From Stenotrophomonas sp. 169 (GTDB lineage Bacteria; Pseudomonadota; Gammaproteobacteria; Xanthomonadales; Xanthomonadaceae), in assembly GCF_014621775.1 (NCBI RefSeq), contig NZ_CP061204.1:2128501-2192500 (forward strand): 64,000 bases of DNA. Direction: 5' to 3'. The notes beneath the pieces are model-generated. The model did not search any database. It was not told where the DNA came from and saw only the letters and a program-made list of their open reading frames with translations. This document shows positions 44,942-54,490 of the stretch, piece by piece. Numbering within the stretch: the first letter of the stretch is position 1; every line of letters begins with the position of its first letter. The translations under genes were made by a program, and so were the position numbers.

Positions 44942-46039
44942 TCAGTCGCGTTGCGATGCTTTCTGCGATGGCCGGCGCACAGGGGACAGCAGCGGCCTGG
45001 ATACGGAAGCGCGCGTGATCAATCGGTGCGCAAGCACCTGATTGACGGCGACACGTCCGGCGGAAGGCGTACGACGAATCTCCCGCAGCAGGATGTCTAC
45101 CGCGCTGTCTGCCATCTCGGCCACCGGCTGATGCAGCGTGGTCAGCTCCGGCCACACCATCGTGGACGCGGAGGTGTCATCGAAACCAATCACCGACAGA
45201 TCACCCGGTACGTCCATGCCGCGACGGTGCGCCACTGAAACAACCGCCGATGCCATGTCATCGTTGCTGGCGAAGATCGCGCTGGGCGGCTGATCCAGGC
45301 TCAATAGTCGTTCGGCCGCCTCCAGTCCCGAGCGGTAGGTGAAGTAGCCGGGCTGGACAAGGGTGGGGTCGTAGCCGATATCGGCGTCAGCCAGGGCGTC
45401 CCGGTACCCTTGCCAGCGATGTGCACTGGCCGTCTGGTTTGGATCGCCCGTGATGTAGCCGATGCGCGTGTGCCCGTGGGCGAGCAGATGCGACATCACG
45501 TCACGGCTGGCCTGGCGGTCATCGATGCGCACGCAGGAAATCACGTCGCTGAAATGACTGGACGCAATGGAGACCACGGGAATACCGGCGTTGACAAATA
45601 CATCGACGATGGCCTTTGTTTCGCACAGGGGGGGTGGAAGAATCACGCCCGAGACCGTGATGGAAAGCTGCCGTGCCGCTTCCCGACGTGCCTGGCTGTC
45701 CAGCTCATCCCAGCTGGCGATCACCAGTTGCGCCGCTGACCGGGTAGACCCACGCAGCGCGCCGACCAGCAGTTCACGCAGATAGCTGGAGCTGGGATTG
45801 GTGTAGATCAATGCGATGCAGGTGTGTTGCGCCGCGGCCAACGCGCTGGCAGCAAGGTTGGGCCGGTAGTCCAGTTCCTGCACGCTGCGCATCACCCGCT
45901 CGCGGTTGCCTTCGCGCACGCCGGCATGGCCATTGATGACCCGCGAAACGGTCATCGCCGATACGCCTGCATGCGCGGCGACGTCGTCGATGGTGATGGC
46001 GCTCGCCTTGCGACGGATGGCTTTTCGGCTGCGAGTCAA
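44942..46039 (-). CDS. LacI-family repressor of the xylan/xylose locus
   Basis: A 365-residue regulator with helix-turn-helix at about 15-36 (ITIDDVAAHAGVSAMTVSRVING), hinge NLAASALAA and a sugar-binding core ending PSAIFASNDDMASAVVSVAHRRG and SVIGFDDTSAS. The start is read as TTG 46039, because AAAGGAG lies eight bases upstream of it; ATG 46066 would place that ribosome site inside the gene. It is divergent from a TonB receptor across the palindrome TGGTAGCGCTACCA. It probably binds this site and the second copy before xylB, responding to xylose or a xylan fragment, as XylR does in Xanthomonas. Confidence 0.92.
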   Translation of the reverse strand: MTRSRKAIRRKASAITIDDVAAHAGVSAMTVSRVINGHAGVREGNRERVMRSVQELDYRPNLAASALAAAQHTCIALIYTNPSSSYLRELLVGALRGSTRSAAQLVIASWDELDSQARREAARQLSITVSGVILPPPLCETKAIVDVFVNAGIPVVSIASSHFSDVISCVRIDDRQASRDVMSHLLAHGHTRIGYITGDPNQTASAHRWQGYRDALADADIGYDPTLVQPGYFTYRSGLEAAERLLSLDQPPSAIFASNDDMASAVVSVAHRRGMDVPGDLSVIGFDDTSASTMVWPELTTLHQPVAEMADSAVDILLREIRRTPSAGRVAVNQVLAHRLITRASVSRPLLSPVRRPSQKASQRD

Positions 46040-46112
46040 ACAATCGGCTCCTTTGCTGCGCTGCATGATGACAATCGCGATCCGGGGTGCGTAGTCTGCG
46101 CCCGTGACGTGA

Positions 46113-46126
46113 TGGTAGCGCTACCA
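46113..46126. promoter_or_regulatory. perfect palindrome TGGTAGCGCTACCA (xyl-box-like operator)
   Basis: A 14-base perfect palindrome 74 bases before the LacI start and 237 before the receptor. It closely resembles the xyl-box described for xylan-utilisation genes of Xanthomonas (TGGTAGCGCTAACA, from memory). The rest of 46040-46362 shows no other clear element. Confidence 0.82.
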
Positions 46127-46362
46127 CTGAGCCAGTGTAAGGCCAGCAGGTACCCCCCCTTTACCGCGCGGCTGTTCTGGCAAATCTGCAAGCGAGTGTG
46201 AGTCGCAGTGCACGCAACGCGCACTGTGATGTTCGGTTTGGAAGACGGGCGTCGCCCGTACGTGCCCCCAGAAGGGGCGGTGCATCCATTCGATCGTATG
46301 TCAGAGGGGAGAGTCATGAGCGCAGTTACTGTCCGTCGTACACCCGGCTGGAGGGCTCGTCC

Positions 46363-49300
46363 ATGAGCCGGACGCTGGCGAAGTTCACCTCCAGGGCCAT
46401 GTTCACCTTCGTCGGCGGCATCCTGGTCATCAATCCCGCATTTGCGCAGGACGCCGCGACGCCGACACCGGCGGCCCAGCAGCGGGGCCAGTCGAGCCCG
46501 ACCGAGCTGGACGCCGTGCAGGTCACCGGCATCCGCAACAGCCTCAGCCAGGCGATGGATATCAAGCGCGATTCGGCCGGCGTGGTGGATGCGATCAGTG
46601 CGGAGGACATCGGCAAGTTCCCCGACACCAATCTCGCCGAATCCCTGCAGCGCATCACCGGCATTTCCATCGAACGTCGTGATGGTGAAGGTGCGCAGGT
46701 CACCGCGCGCGGCTTCGGCCCGCAGTTCAACATGGTCACCCTCAACGGGCGCCAGATGCCGGGTGCCGATGCATTCGGTGCGTCCGGACAGGTCGCCATC
46801 GGCGGTGTCGACGGCGGTACCCGGGCCTTCAACTTCGCCCAGTTGGCTGCTGAAGCCATCAATGGCATCGAGGTCTACAAGACCAGCCAGGCCAACGTGC
46901 CCAGCGGTGGCATTGGTGCCACCATCAACATCCTGACGGCGCGACCGCTCGCTCATGATGGCACCGTCGCCAGTGCCGGTGCGAAGGTGGTCTCCGACCA
47001 GAGCCAGCCGTTCGGCGACGACCTGACGCCGGAACTGTCCGGCCTCTTCAGCTACAGCAACCCGGAAAAGACCTTCGGCGTTGGCGTGAGCGCCAGCTAC
47101 CAGAAGCGCAAGGGTGGCTCGGTGCAGGCTACCAACAACTATTGGAACATCCAGCCATGGACCGGCACGCTGCCGGGTAACCCGACCGTGGTCAATGCGC
47201 CGGCAGTGGGCGCGCTGTACGGTCGGCCGAACGATCTTCGCTATGCGTTTTCCGAGTTCGAGCGCGAGCGCATCAACGGCCAGGCCGTGCTGCAGTTCGT
47301 GCCGACCGACGCGGTGACGCTGACCCTGGACTACACCTATTCGACCAACGAGATCACCGAGAATCGTGGCGAACAGGGCATGTGGCTGCAGAACAGCAAC
47401 TACACCGATGTCACGTTCGACACCAGCGGTGCGGTGGCCACGCCGATCTACCTCCGTGAGATCGCGGGGACCAAGGATTTCGGGCTGGAACAGCAGCGCA
47501 GCATGCAGAAGTACAAGCTGGGATCGCTTGGCTTCAATGCGCTGTGGAATGTCACCGATCGGTTCAAGCTGAGCTTCGACGCGCACGACTCGAAAAACGA
47601 AAGCCGCCCGAACGACCCGCTCACCGGGGGCGGCTCCATCTTCAGCAGCATCGCCGGCACCAACAACTGCACCACCGGACCGCATTGCGGCGGATCGTGG
47701 GTCCAGGAAATGAACTTCAACAACGGCCTGCCGGTGGGCACCCAGGTCTGGTACCCGAGCACGGCCGATGCCCTCGCCAAGATCAACGGCGTGGTCAACC
47801 CGGGTTTCGTGCCGGGCGAGATCGGTTCGCAGGTGCTGCGCATCAATTCGCAGACCCAGGTCAGCGAGATCAAGCAGGGTCGCGTCGACGGTGAGTGGAG
47901 CTTCGACAAGGGGCGCTTCCAGTTCGGCGTGGACTCGAGCAAGCAGACCACCCACCGCATCCAGGCGGCGGAAAACTACAACACCCTGGGCGACTGGGGC
48001 GTGGCCAACGTGGACGGCGATGTTGCCAACGGCCTGATGGACCTGCTGCAGCCGGTCAACATCGTCGGACTGTTCGACGACTTCAGTGCCAACACCTTCA
48101 CCGCCTGGCGCGGCGACGCCGGCCGTCTCGCCCAGTGGGCGGCGAACAACTATGGCGCCAGTCTCGGCGTGAGCCCGCAGCGCGCCGCCGATAACCTGGT
48201 CGAAGAGAAGACCAAGTCGGCCTACTTCCAGGTCGAGCTGGACGGCGAGCTGGGCGGTCTGCGTACCAATACCCGTCTGGGCGTGCGCTATGAAACCACC
48301 GATGTGGTGTCGACTTCAGTCATCGCCATCCCGGAGGCCATCGAATGGCAGTCCAACAATGACTTCCGCGTGGTGTTGTCTGACGAACAGCAGCCGTTCA
48401 CTGAGAAGAACAGCTACAGCTACGTCCTGCCCAACCTCGACTTCAGCATCGACCTCATGGACGACCTGAAGGGCCGCGTCTCGTTCGGCAAGAGCATCGC
48501 GCGCGCGCCGATCGGCAACCTGTACGCAGGCCCGACCGCGCAGCAACCGTTTGGTTCGGTGCTGATCGATCCGTCTTCGCGGGCAAGTGGCACTGCACAG
48601 AACCCGCAACTGAAGCCGCTGGAGTCCGACAACCTCGACATGGCGCTGGAGTGGTACTTCGCGGATGCGAGCTACGTATCGGTCACTTACTGGAACAAGC
48701 GGGTCGCCAACTTCATCGGCAACACCGTCGTCCAGGAAAACCTGTACGGCCTGCGGGATCCCACCGCCGGTCCCGATGCACAGGCGGCGCTGGCGTTCCT
48801 CACCAGCGGCGCCTGCGCTACCCAGGTCGGTGCGGCCAATGCGGGGGCCTGCAACGCCAACGACACCGCGCTGTTCACCGCCTTGGCGCTGCTGCGCAAC
48901 AACCCGGGCGGGTTGGGTGCCTACAACGGGACGGACGCGCAGGTCCTGGCCACCGAAGCGGCCTACGATCTGTATGGCACGGCGGCGGACCCGCTGTACC
49001 AGTTCAACGTCAACCGACCCATCAACCAGAACGATTCCAAGCTGAATGGCTGGGAGCTCGGGGGGCAGTACTTCTTCGGCGACACCGGCTTCGGCGTGCT
49101 CGCCAACTACACCATCGTCAACGGTGACGTGGGCTACAACGACGCGGGTGATCCGAACATCGACCAGTTCTCGCTCACTGGCCTCAGCGACACCGCCAAT
49201 GCCATGCTGATGTACGAAAAGTACGGCTGGTCGGTACGTCTGGCATGGAACTGGCGTGACCAGTACCTGATCCTGGCCAACCAGGGCACCAGCCGCAACC

Positions 49301-49494
49301 CCTACTATGTGGAAGCGTATGACCAATGGGATCTCAGCGTGAACTACACGCTGGATGAGCACTGGTCCTTCGGCCTGGAGGCGATCAACCTGACCGGCGA
49401 AGACGTACGCTGGCGCTCGCGCACCTCGCAGATGATCGTGAAGCTGGCGGACCAGAGTCCACGTTACATGCTCGGCGTTCGTTACAGGTTCTGA
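46363..49494 (+). CDS. TonB-dependent transporter of the xylan locus
   Basis: A 1043-residue receptor of the Xanthomonas/Caulobacter oligosaccharide type. Signal peptide 1-28 ends NPAFAQ. The plug has LDAVQVTGIRNSLSQAMDIKR, then VVDAISAEDIGKFPDTNLAESLQRI, GISIERRDGEGAQVTARGFGPQFNMVTLNGR and VPSGGIGATINI. The barrel ends YMLGVRYRF. GGAGG lies eight bases before the ATG. By context and plug type it should take up xylo-oligosaccharides through the outer membrane, like the XytA/XytB receptors of Xanthomonas. A strong hairpin follows, then SapC, cupin and halogenase genes on the same strand. Confidence 0.92.
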   Translation: MSRTLAKFTSRAMFTFVGGILVINPAFAQDAATPTPAAQQRGQSSPTELDAVQVTGIRNSLSQAMDIKRDSAGVVDAISAEDIGKFPDTNLAESLQRITGISIERRDGEGAQVTARGFGPQFNMVTLNGRQMPGADAFGASGQVAIGGVDGGTRAFNFAQLAAEAINGIEVYKTSQANVPSGGIGATINILTARPLAHDGTVASAGAKVVSDQSQPFGDDLTPELSGLFSYSNPEKTFGVGVSASYQKRKGGSVQATNNYWNIQPWTGTLPGNPTVVNAPAVGALYGRPNDLRYAFSEFERERINGQAVLQFVPTDAVTLTLDYTYSTNEITENRGEQGMWLQNSNYTDVTFDTSGAVATPIYLREIAGTKDFGLEQQRSMQKYKLGSLGFNALWNVTDRFKLSFDAHDSKNESRPNDPLTGGGSIFSSIAGTNNCTTGPHCGGSWVQEMNFNNGLPVGTQVWYPSTADALAKINGVVNPGFVPGEIGSQVLRINSQTQVSEIKQGRVDGEWSFDKGRFQFGVDSSKQTTHRIQAAENYNTLGDWGVANVDGDVANGLMDLLQPVNIVGLFDDFSANTFTAWRGDAGRLAQWAANNYGASLGVSPQRAADNLVEEKTKSAYFQVELDGELGGLRTNTRLGVRYETTDVVSTSVIAIPEAIEWQSNNDFRVVLSDEQQPFTEKNSYSYVLPNLDFSIDLMDDLKGRVSFGKSIARAPIGNLYAGPTAQQPFGSVLIDPSSRASGTAQNPQLKPLESDNLDMALEWYFADASYVSVTYWNKRVANFIGNTVVQENLYGLRDPTAGPDAQAALAFLTSGACATQVGAANAGACNANDTALFTALALLRNNPGGLGAYNGTDAQVLATEAAYDLYGTAADPLYQFNVNRPINQNDSKLNGWELGGQYFFGDTGFGVLANYTIVNGDVGYNDAGDPNIDQFSLTGLSDTANAMLMYEKYGWSVRLAWNWRDQYLILANQGTSRNPYYVEAYDQWDLSVNYTLDEHWSFGLEAINLTGEDVRWRSRTSQMIVKLADQSPRYMLGVRYRF

Positions 49495-49501
49495 CGTGTG
49501 G

Positions 49502-49529
49502 GGGTGCCGCTGCGCTCGCAGCGGCACCC
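49502..49529 (+). terminator. strong hairpin after the receptor gene
   Basis: GGGTGCCGCTGC (49502-49513), loop GCTC, GCAGCGGCACCC (49518-49529), then GTTCT. A 12-base-pair perfect stem that would end or attenuate transcription into the sapC-cupin-halogenase genes. Confidence 0.78.
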
Positions 49530-49561
49530 GTTCTAGGCGCCTGCTGGGAGGGGACTGCACC

Positions 49562-50319
49562 GTGTCGCGATACGAAATGCTCAACAACATCGCCCACCAC
49601 GACCTGCGCGTGGCCACTGGCTTCGGACCCGAGTTCGGTGACGCGGTGGGGATGGTGCCGGCCTACCCGAGCGAGTTCGCCGAACTGCAGCGGGAATATC
49701 CCATCTTCCTGCGCCGGGACGCCGACAGTGGCGCTTGGCAATCGGTGGCTCTGCTCGGGTTCGAGCAGCATGAGAATCTGTTCCTGCAGGACGGACGCTG
49801 GAATGCCTCCTATCTGCCGGGGGCCGCGGCAAAGGGACCGTTCCTGATCGGCTTCCAGGACCGCCACATCGATGGCACGCTCAGCCGCGAAGCGGTGCTG
49901 CACGTGGATCTTGATCATCCGCGCGTGACCGCGATGCAGGGTGAGCCGGTGTTCCTGCCGCAGGGGGAAACACCCCTTACCTGGACCACATTGCCAACGT
50001 ACTGCGTGGCATCCACGACGGCCACGGGTTTGGCGCGGAGATGTTTGCCGCGCTCGACGCGCACGCCCTGATTCAACCGATCACGCTGGATGTGCAGGTC
50101 GACACGGAGCATCGGTTCGCGGTCAACGGCCTGCACGCGATCGACCGCGACCGGCTGGCCCTGCTGGACGGCGATGCGTTGGCCGGACTCAACCGCGCCG
50201 GCTACCTGGAAGGGGCCTATCTGATGCTGGCGTCGCTGCACAACATGCGTCGCCTGATAGCCGAGAAACAGCGTCGCCTGCGCGTGCACGATGCCGCGGC
50301 TGCGGCAGGCAGGAACTGA
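49562..50319 (+). pseudogene. SapC-family protein with a one-base frameshift
   Basis: Begins at GTG 49562 (SRYEMLNNIAHHDLRVATGFG) eight bases after GGGAGGGG. The SapC frame runs to FLPQG at about 49966, then shifts; the next frame continues exactly with NTPYLDHIANVLRGIHDGHG, EMFAALDAHALIQPITLDV and ends at 50319. One more G in the 49963-49967 run would restore a protein of about 252 residues. SapC-like proteins in TonB-receptor loci have no proven role. The neighbouring cupin gene begins three bases after its stop. The change is either a real mutation or a base lost in a homopolymer during sequencing. Confidence 0.85.
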
Positions 50320-50322
50320 CCG

Positions 50323-51342
50323 GTGCCGGACGCCGTCGCCATGCGCACCTTGGAAGGCCTGGATCCCACGGCGCTGCCGTTGGAGGCCCTGGTCGACGCT
50401 GGCGAACCGGTGGTGCTGCGCGGCATCGCGCGCGACTGGGGACTGGTGCAGGCCGGCTTGCGCGGCCCCCAGGAGGCCATGGCCTACCTGCGTCGTTTCG
50501 ACGCCGGCTCGCCTGTCCCGTACTCCTACGGCGATGCCAGCATTGAAGGACGACCGTTCTACAACGCGGACTTCACCGCGTTAAACGTCGAGGTCCGGCG
50601 CGGCGGGCTGACAGAAGTGCTGGACGCGATCGCCGACCACCTCGATTCGCCCAGCCCGCCGACCTACTATGTTGCCTCGCTGCCGGTCGCGCGGGCGCTG
50701 CCGGGATTTGCGGAGCACAACACCGCCGGGCTGGCGGGGCAGGGCATCGATGCCCCGGCCAGTATCTGGATCGGCAACCGGGTAACCGCCTCCTGCCATT
50801 ACGACACCCCGGAAAACCTGGCGTACTGCGCGGTCGGCCGTCGCCGGTTCACCCTGTTCCCACCCGAGCAGATCGACAACCTCTACCCGGGTCCGATGGA
50901 GCCTACCCCCGGCGGGCAGGTGGTCAGCGTGGTGGATTTCGAGCGTCCGGATTTCGACCTGCATCCGCGTTTCGCCGATGCACTGGCAAGCGCGCAGACC
51001 GCGGAGCTGGAGCCCGGTGATGCGCTCTTCATTCCAAGCCTGTGGTGGCACCACGTGCGCAGCCTGGAACCGTTCAACGTGCTGGTGAACTACTGGTGGC
51101 GCCGTTCGCCAAGCGTGCTCGCCTCGCCTCTACCGGCACTGCAGCATGCGATGTGGGCCCTGCGCGATCTACCACCGCGTGAGAAACAGGCCTGGGCGGC
51201 GATCTTCGATTACTACGTATTCGGCCCCGCCGAGCGCGCCGGGCAGCACCTGCCCGAAGCCGCCCGGGGTGAGCTGGCACCGTTCGACACGACCCAGGCG
51301 CGGCGCATGCGTGCCCGGCTCCTGGCGCTACTCAACCGCTGA
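50323..51342 (+). CDS. cupin-like (JmjC-type) protein
   Basis: A 339-residue Cupin_8/JmjC-like protein. Iron ligands are seen as H-x-D in SCHYDTPENLAYC and a distal His in SLWWHHVRSL; FTLFPPEQIDNLYP between them is characteristic of FIH-like hydroxylases. GTG 50323 follows AGGAA. In Xanthomonadaceae and Caulobacterales this gene sits between sapC and a flavin halogenase-like gene after carbohydrate TonB receptors, so it may modify a protein or small molecule linked to uptake. Three-base gap from sapC and 13 bases to the halogenase gene. Confidence 0.88.
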   Translation: MPDAVAMRTLEGLDPTALPLEALVDAGEPVVLRGIARDWGLVQAGLRGPQEAMAYLRRFDAGSPVPYSYGDASIEGRPFYNADFTALNVEVRRGGLTEVLDAIADHLDSPSPPTYYVASLPVARALPGFAEHNTAGLAGQGIDAPASIWIGNRVTASCHYDTPENLAYCAVGRRRFTLFPPEQIDNLYPGPMEPTPGGQVVSVVDFERPDFDLHPRFADALASAQTAELEPGDALFIPSLWWHHVRSLEPFNVLVNYWWRRSPSVLASPLPALQHAMWALRDLPPREKQAWAAIFDYYVFGPAERAGQHLPEAARGELAPFDTTQARRMRARLLALLNR

Positions 51343-51355
51343 TGGGGACACCGCA

Positions 51356-52885
51356 TTGAACGCTGTGAACACAACACAAGGACGGATCCGGAAAGTCGTC
51401 ATCGCCGGCGGGGGCACGGCCGGCTGGCTGGCCGGCTGCGCGCTGGCGCACCAGTTCCGCGATCAGCTGGACATCGTCCTGGTGGAGTCGGAGCAGATTG
51501 GTACGGTCGGCGTCGGCGAATCCACCGTGCCGCCCATCCGGATGTTCCACCGATTCCTGCAGATTGATGAGCAGGAGTTCCTGCGCGCGGTGGCCGGCAC
51601 CTTCAAGCTGTCGATCTCGTTCGAGAACTGGCGTCGTCCCGGGGACCGTTTCATCCATCCTTTCGGGACCATCGGCCAGGGCACCTGGGCCACGCCGTTC
51701 CATCATTTCTGGTTGGACAGCCTGCGCCGGGGCATGCCCTCGGACCTGGGCGACTTCTGCCTGGAAAGCGCGGCCTCGCTGGAAGACCGGTTCTCGCTGC
51801 AGACCCAGCCGCAGGTCAGCTACGCTTATCACTTCGACGCCAGCCTCTACGCTAGGTTCCTGCGGGGCAAGGCCGAAGCAAACGGCCTGCGGCGGGTGGA
51901 AGGCAATATCCGTGAAGTCCGTCAGCACGCGCATGACGGCGCGGTGGCATCTCTGGTGCTGGAAGACGGGCAGGTCATCGAGGGCGACCTGTTCATTGAC
52001 TGCACCGGATTCCGCGGCCTGTTGACCGAGCAGACCCTGCATACCGGCTATGAAGACTGGCACGAATGGTTGCCCAGCGATCGTGCCGTTGCGGTGCAGA
52101 CCGAGTCGGTGAATCCACCGGTCCCGTACACGCGCGCCATCGCACACGAAGCCGGGTGGCGCTGGCATATCGCGCTCCAGCACCGGGTCGGCTGTGGGCT
52201 GGTGTTCTCCAGCCGCCACATGTCCGATGACGAAGCGCAGGCCAAGCTGCTGCGTGACATCGACGGCCGGCCGCTGCGCGACCCGTGGCTGGTGCCGTTC
52301 CGCAGTGGGCGTCGGCTGAAGGCATGGAACAAGAACGTGGTGGCGCTGGGGCTTGCCAGCGGGTTCATCGAGCCGTTGGAATCCACCAGCATCCACCTGA
52401 CCATCAGCGCGGTGGTGCGCCTGATCCAGTTGTTCCCGCTGGAGGGCATCAGCCCGTCGTTGATGGACCTGTACAACGATGTCAGCCGCCAGGAAATGGA
52501 GCACGTGCGCGACTTCATCATCCTGCATTACCACGCCAACCAGCGCGACGAACCGATGTGGAAAGCGTGCCGCGAGATGACGCTGCCCGAGTCGCTGCAG
52601 GTCCGCCTGCGCGCGTGGCGCGAGCGTGCCCACGTCTGGCAGGACCCCGGCGAACTGTTCCGTGTCGACTCCTGGACCAGCGTCCTGACGGGGCAGGGCA
52701 TCCAGCCGGGACCGCCGCATCCGCTGGCGCGTGCCATCAGTGATACGGATCTGCGGACGCTGCTGGATCGCATCCGGCGACCGGTGCAGCACGAGTTGGC
52801 GAAGATGCCGTCACAGGCCGCGTTCATTGAACGCTACTGCAACGCCTCGCCAGAAGCATGGCAACGGAGCATGGCCGTGACATAG
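51356..52885 (+). CDS. flavin-dependent tryptophan halogenase-like protein
   Basis: A 509-residue flavoprotein. GGGTAGW (18-24) binds FAD. GESTVPP (54-60) and Lys84 in TFKLSISFENW match the catalytic lysine region of PrnA-type halogenases. The WxWxIP motif is present as W268-R-W270-H-I-A273, with alanine in place of proline. The start is taken as TTG 51356 (GGGG eight bases upstream); GTG 51365 is an alternative. The conserved association with carbohydrate TonB receptors suggests a role in uptake or regulation rather than antibiotic halogenation, but no substrate is known. Confidence 0.9.
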   Translation: MNAVNTTQGRIRKVVIAGGGTAGWLAGCALAHQFRDQLDIVLVESEQIGTVGVGESTVPPIRMFHRFLQIDEQEFLRAVAGTFKLSISFENWRRPGDRFIHPFGTIGQGTWATPFHHFWLDSLRRGMPSDLGDFCLESAASLEDRFSLQTQPQVSYAYHFDASLYARFLRGKAEANGLRRVEGNIREVRQHAHDGAVASLVLEDGQVIEGDLFIDCTGFRGLLTEQTLHTGYEDWHEWLPSDRAVAVQTESVNPPVPYTRAIAHEAGWRWHIALQHRVGCGLVFSSRHMSDDEAQAKLLRDIDGRPLRDPWLVPFRSGRRLKAWNKNVVALGLASGFIEPLESTSIHLTISAVVRLIQLFPLEGISPSLMDLYNDVSRQEMEHVRDFIILHYHANQRDEPMWKACREMTLPESLQVRLRAWRERAHVWQDPGELFRVDSWTSVLTGQGIQPGPPHPLARAISDTDLRTLLDRIRRPVQHELAKMPSQAAFIERYCNASPEAWQRSMAVT

Positions 52886-52911
52886 CAGCACGGCGTGCTG
52901 TTGCCGAAAAT

Positions 52912-52925
52912 TGGTAGCGCTACCT
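52912..52925 (+). promoter_or_regulatory. xyl-box-like operator TGGTAGCGCTACCT
   Basis: Matches 13 of 14 bases of the palindrome at 46113-46126 and lies 24 bases before the xylB start. It probably marks a second promoter, for xylB-xylA-porter-GH3, repressed by the LacI regulator. Confidence 0.8.
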
Positions 52926-52948
52926 TTAAACCACAACGGGTGGACGGA

Positions 52949-54490
52949 ATGGATCTGGTTGCCGGAATCGACGCAGGGACACAAAGCCTCAAGGTGCTGG
53001 TCTATGACCCCGCCGGGCGCTGCGTGGTCGGCAGCGCCAGCACACCGTTGGCCCTTGCCAGCGACGCCGACGGCAGTCGGGAGCAACAGCCGGCCGACTG
53101 GGTTGCGGCACTGCACGGCTGCTTCGCTGCGATTGATCCTGCGGTGCGCTCGCGCATTGCCGCGCTGGCCGTTTCAGGCCAACAGCACGGCTTCGTCGCG
53201 GTCGATGCAGCAGGGCAGGCGCTGGCTCCGGCCAAGTTGTGGTGCGATACCAGCACCTCGGCCGAATGTGGGCAGATCATGCAGGCGGTAGGTGGCAGGG
53301 CGCGCACCATCGCATTGGCCGGAAACCCGGTCCTTACCGGCTACACCGCGTCCAAGCTGCCCTGGACGAAGACCCACCGCCCTGAAGCCTACGCCCGGCT
53401 TGCCAGCATCCTGCTGCCGCACGATTACCTCAATTTCGTGTTGACCGGACAGCTTTTCTGCGAATACGGGGATGCGTCCGGCACGGGTTGGCTGGATGTG
53501 CGCACCCGCACCTGGTCGAGCGAACTGCTGCACGCGACCGATCCCGAACGCGATCTTGCGGCCTGCCTGCCGCGCATCGCCGGGCCCGAAGAAGTGTTCG
53601 ACATCGACCCCGCCACAGCCGCTGCATTGGGCCTGCCGGCGACGGTCAAGGTGGCCGTCGGCGGCGGCGACAACATGATGGCGGCCATCGGCACCGGCTG
53701 CGTGGTACCGGGGCGCCTGGCCATGAGCCTGGGCACCTCGGGCACGCTGTTCGCCTACTCCGACACGCCCGTGGTCGACCCGGACGGGGCATGGGCGGCG
53801 TTCTGCTCGTCCACCGGCGGCTGGCTGCCGCTGATCTGCACGATGAACTGCACCGTGGCGACCGAGCAGGTCGCGGCCGCTTTCGGCTTCAGCACGCGCG
53901 ATGGCGACGCCCACCTGCGCGCCACGCCGCCCGGTGCCGACGGGCTGGTGATGCTGCCGTTCCTCAACGGCGAGCGCACGCCGGACCTGCCGCTCGGCAA
54001 GGCCGTGCTGGCGGGCTTGGACACCACCAACATGACCCCGGCGCATGTCTACCGCGCGGCCATGGAAGGCGCGACGTACAGCCTCAAATACGGCTTTGAT
54101 GCCTTCGTTCGTGCGGGCATGCAGTTCGAACGCATCGTGCTGACCGGCGGCGGCAGCAACAGCGCGCAGTGGCGGCAACTGGTGGCTGATGTGTTCGGCC
54201 TGCCGGTGGACGTACCCAGCCAGTCTGAAGGTGCCGCCTTCGGTGCGGCGCTGCAGGCGCTGTGGGCACTCGGACACGCGCGCGGCGATGCCGCCTCGAT
54301 CACCGACATTGCCAACCAGCACGTCGCGCTCGACCCGCTGCGCTCTGCACGCCCGGACCCGGCATGCACCCAGGCCTATGCCACGGCCTACGCACGGTTT
54401 CTTCGACATCTCGATGCCATCACGCCGCTGTATCGCGACGCATCCCCCTCAACACCGCACCCCGCACAACGACAGGAAGACCCATCATGA
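52949..54490 (+). CDS. xylB: xylulokinase
   Basis: A 513-residue FGGY carbohydrate kinase that phosphorylates D-xylulose to xylulose 5-phosphate in the cytoplasm. [15 protein letters not shown] (2-16) is the phosphate-binding start. [30 protein letters not shown] and [22 protein letters not shown] are xylulokinase blocks. The ATG 52949 follows GGACGGA. Its stop overlaps the xylA start (ATGA), so the two are coupled. The xyl-box-like palindrome lies just upstream. Confidence 0.95.
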   Translation: MDLVAGIDAGTQSLKVLVYDPAGRCVVGSASTPLALASDADGSREQQPADWVAALHGCFAAIDPAVRSRIAALAVSGQQHGFVAVDAAGQALAPAKLWCDTSTSAECGQIMQAVGGRARTIALAGNPVLTGYTASKLPWTKTHRPEAYARLASILLPHDYLNFVLTGQLFCEYGDASGTGWLDVRTRTWSSELLHATDPERDLAACLPRIAGPEEVFDIDPATAAALGLPATVKVAVGGGDNMMAAIGTGCVVPGRLAMSLGTSGTLFAYSDTPVVDPDGAWAAFCSSTGGWLPLICTMNCTVATEQVAAAFGFSTRDGDAHLRATPPGADGLVMLPFLNGERTPDLPLGKAVLAGLDTTNMTPAHVYRAAMEGATYSLKYGFDAFVRAGMQFERIVLTGGGSNSAQWRQLVADVFGLPVDVPSQSEGAAFGAALQALWALGHARGDAASITDIANQHVALDPLRSARPDPACTQAYATAYARFLRHLDAITPLYRDASPSTPHPAQRQEDPS

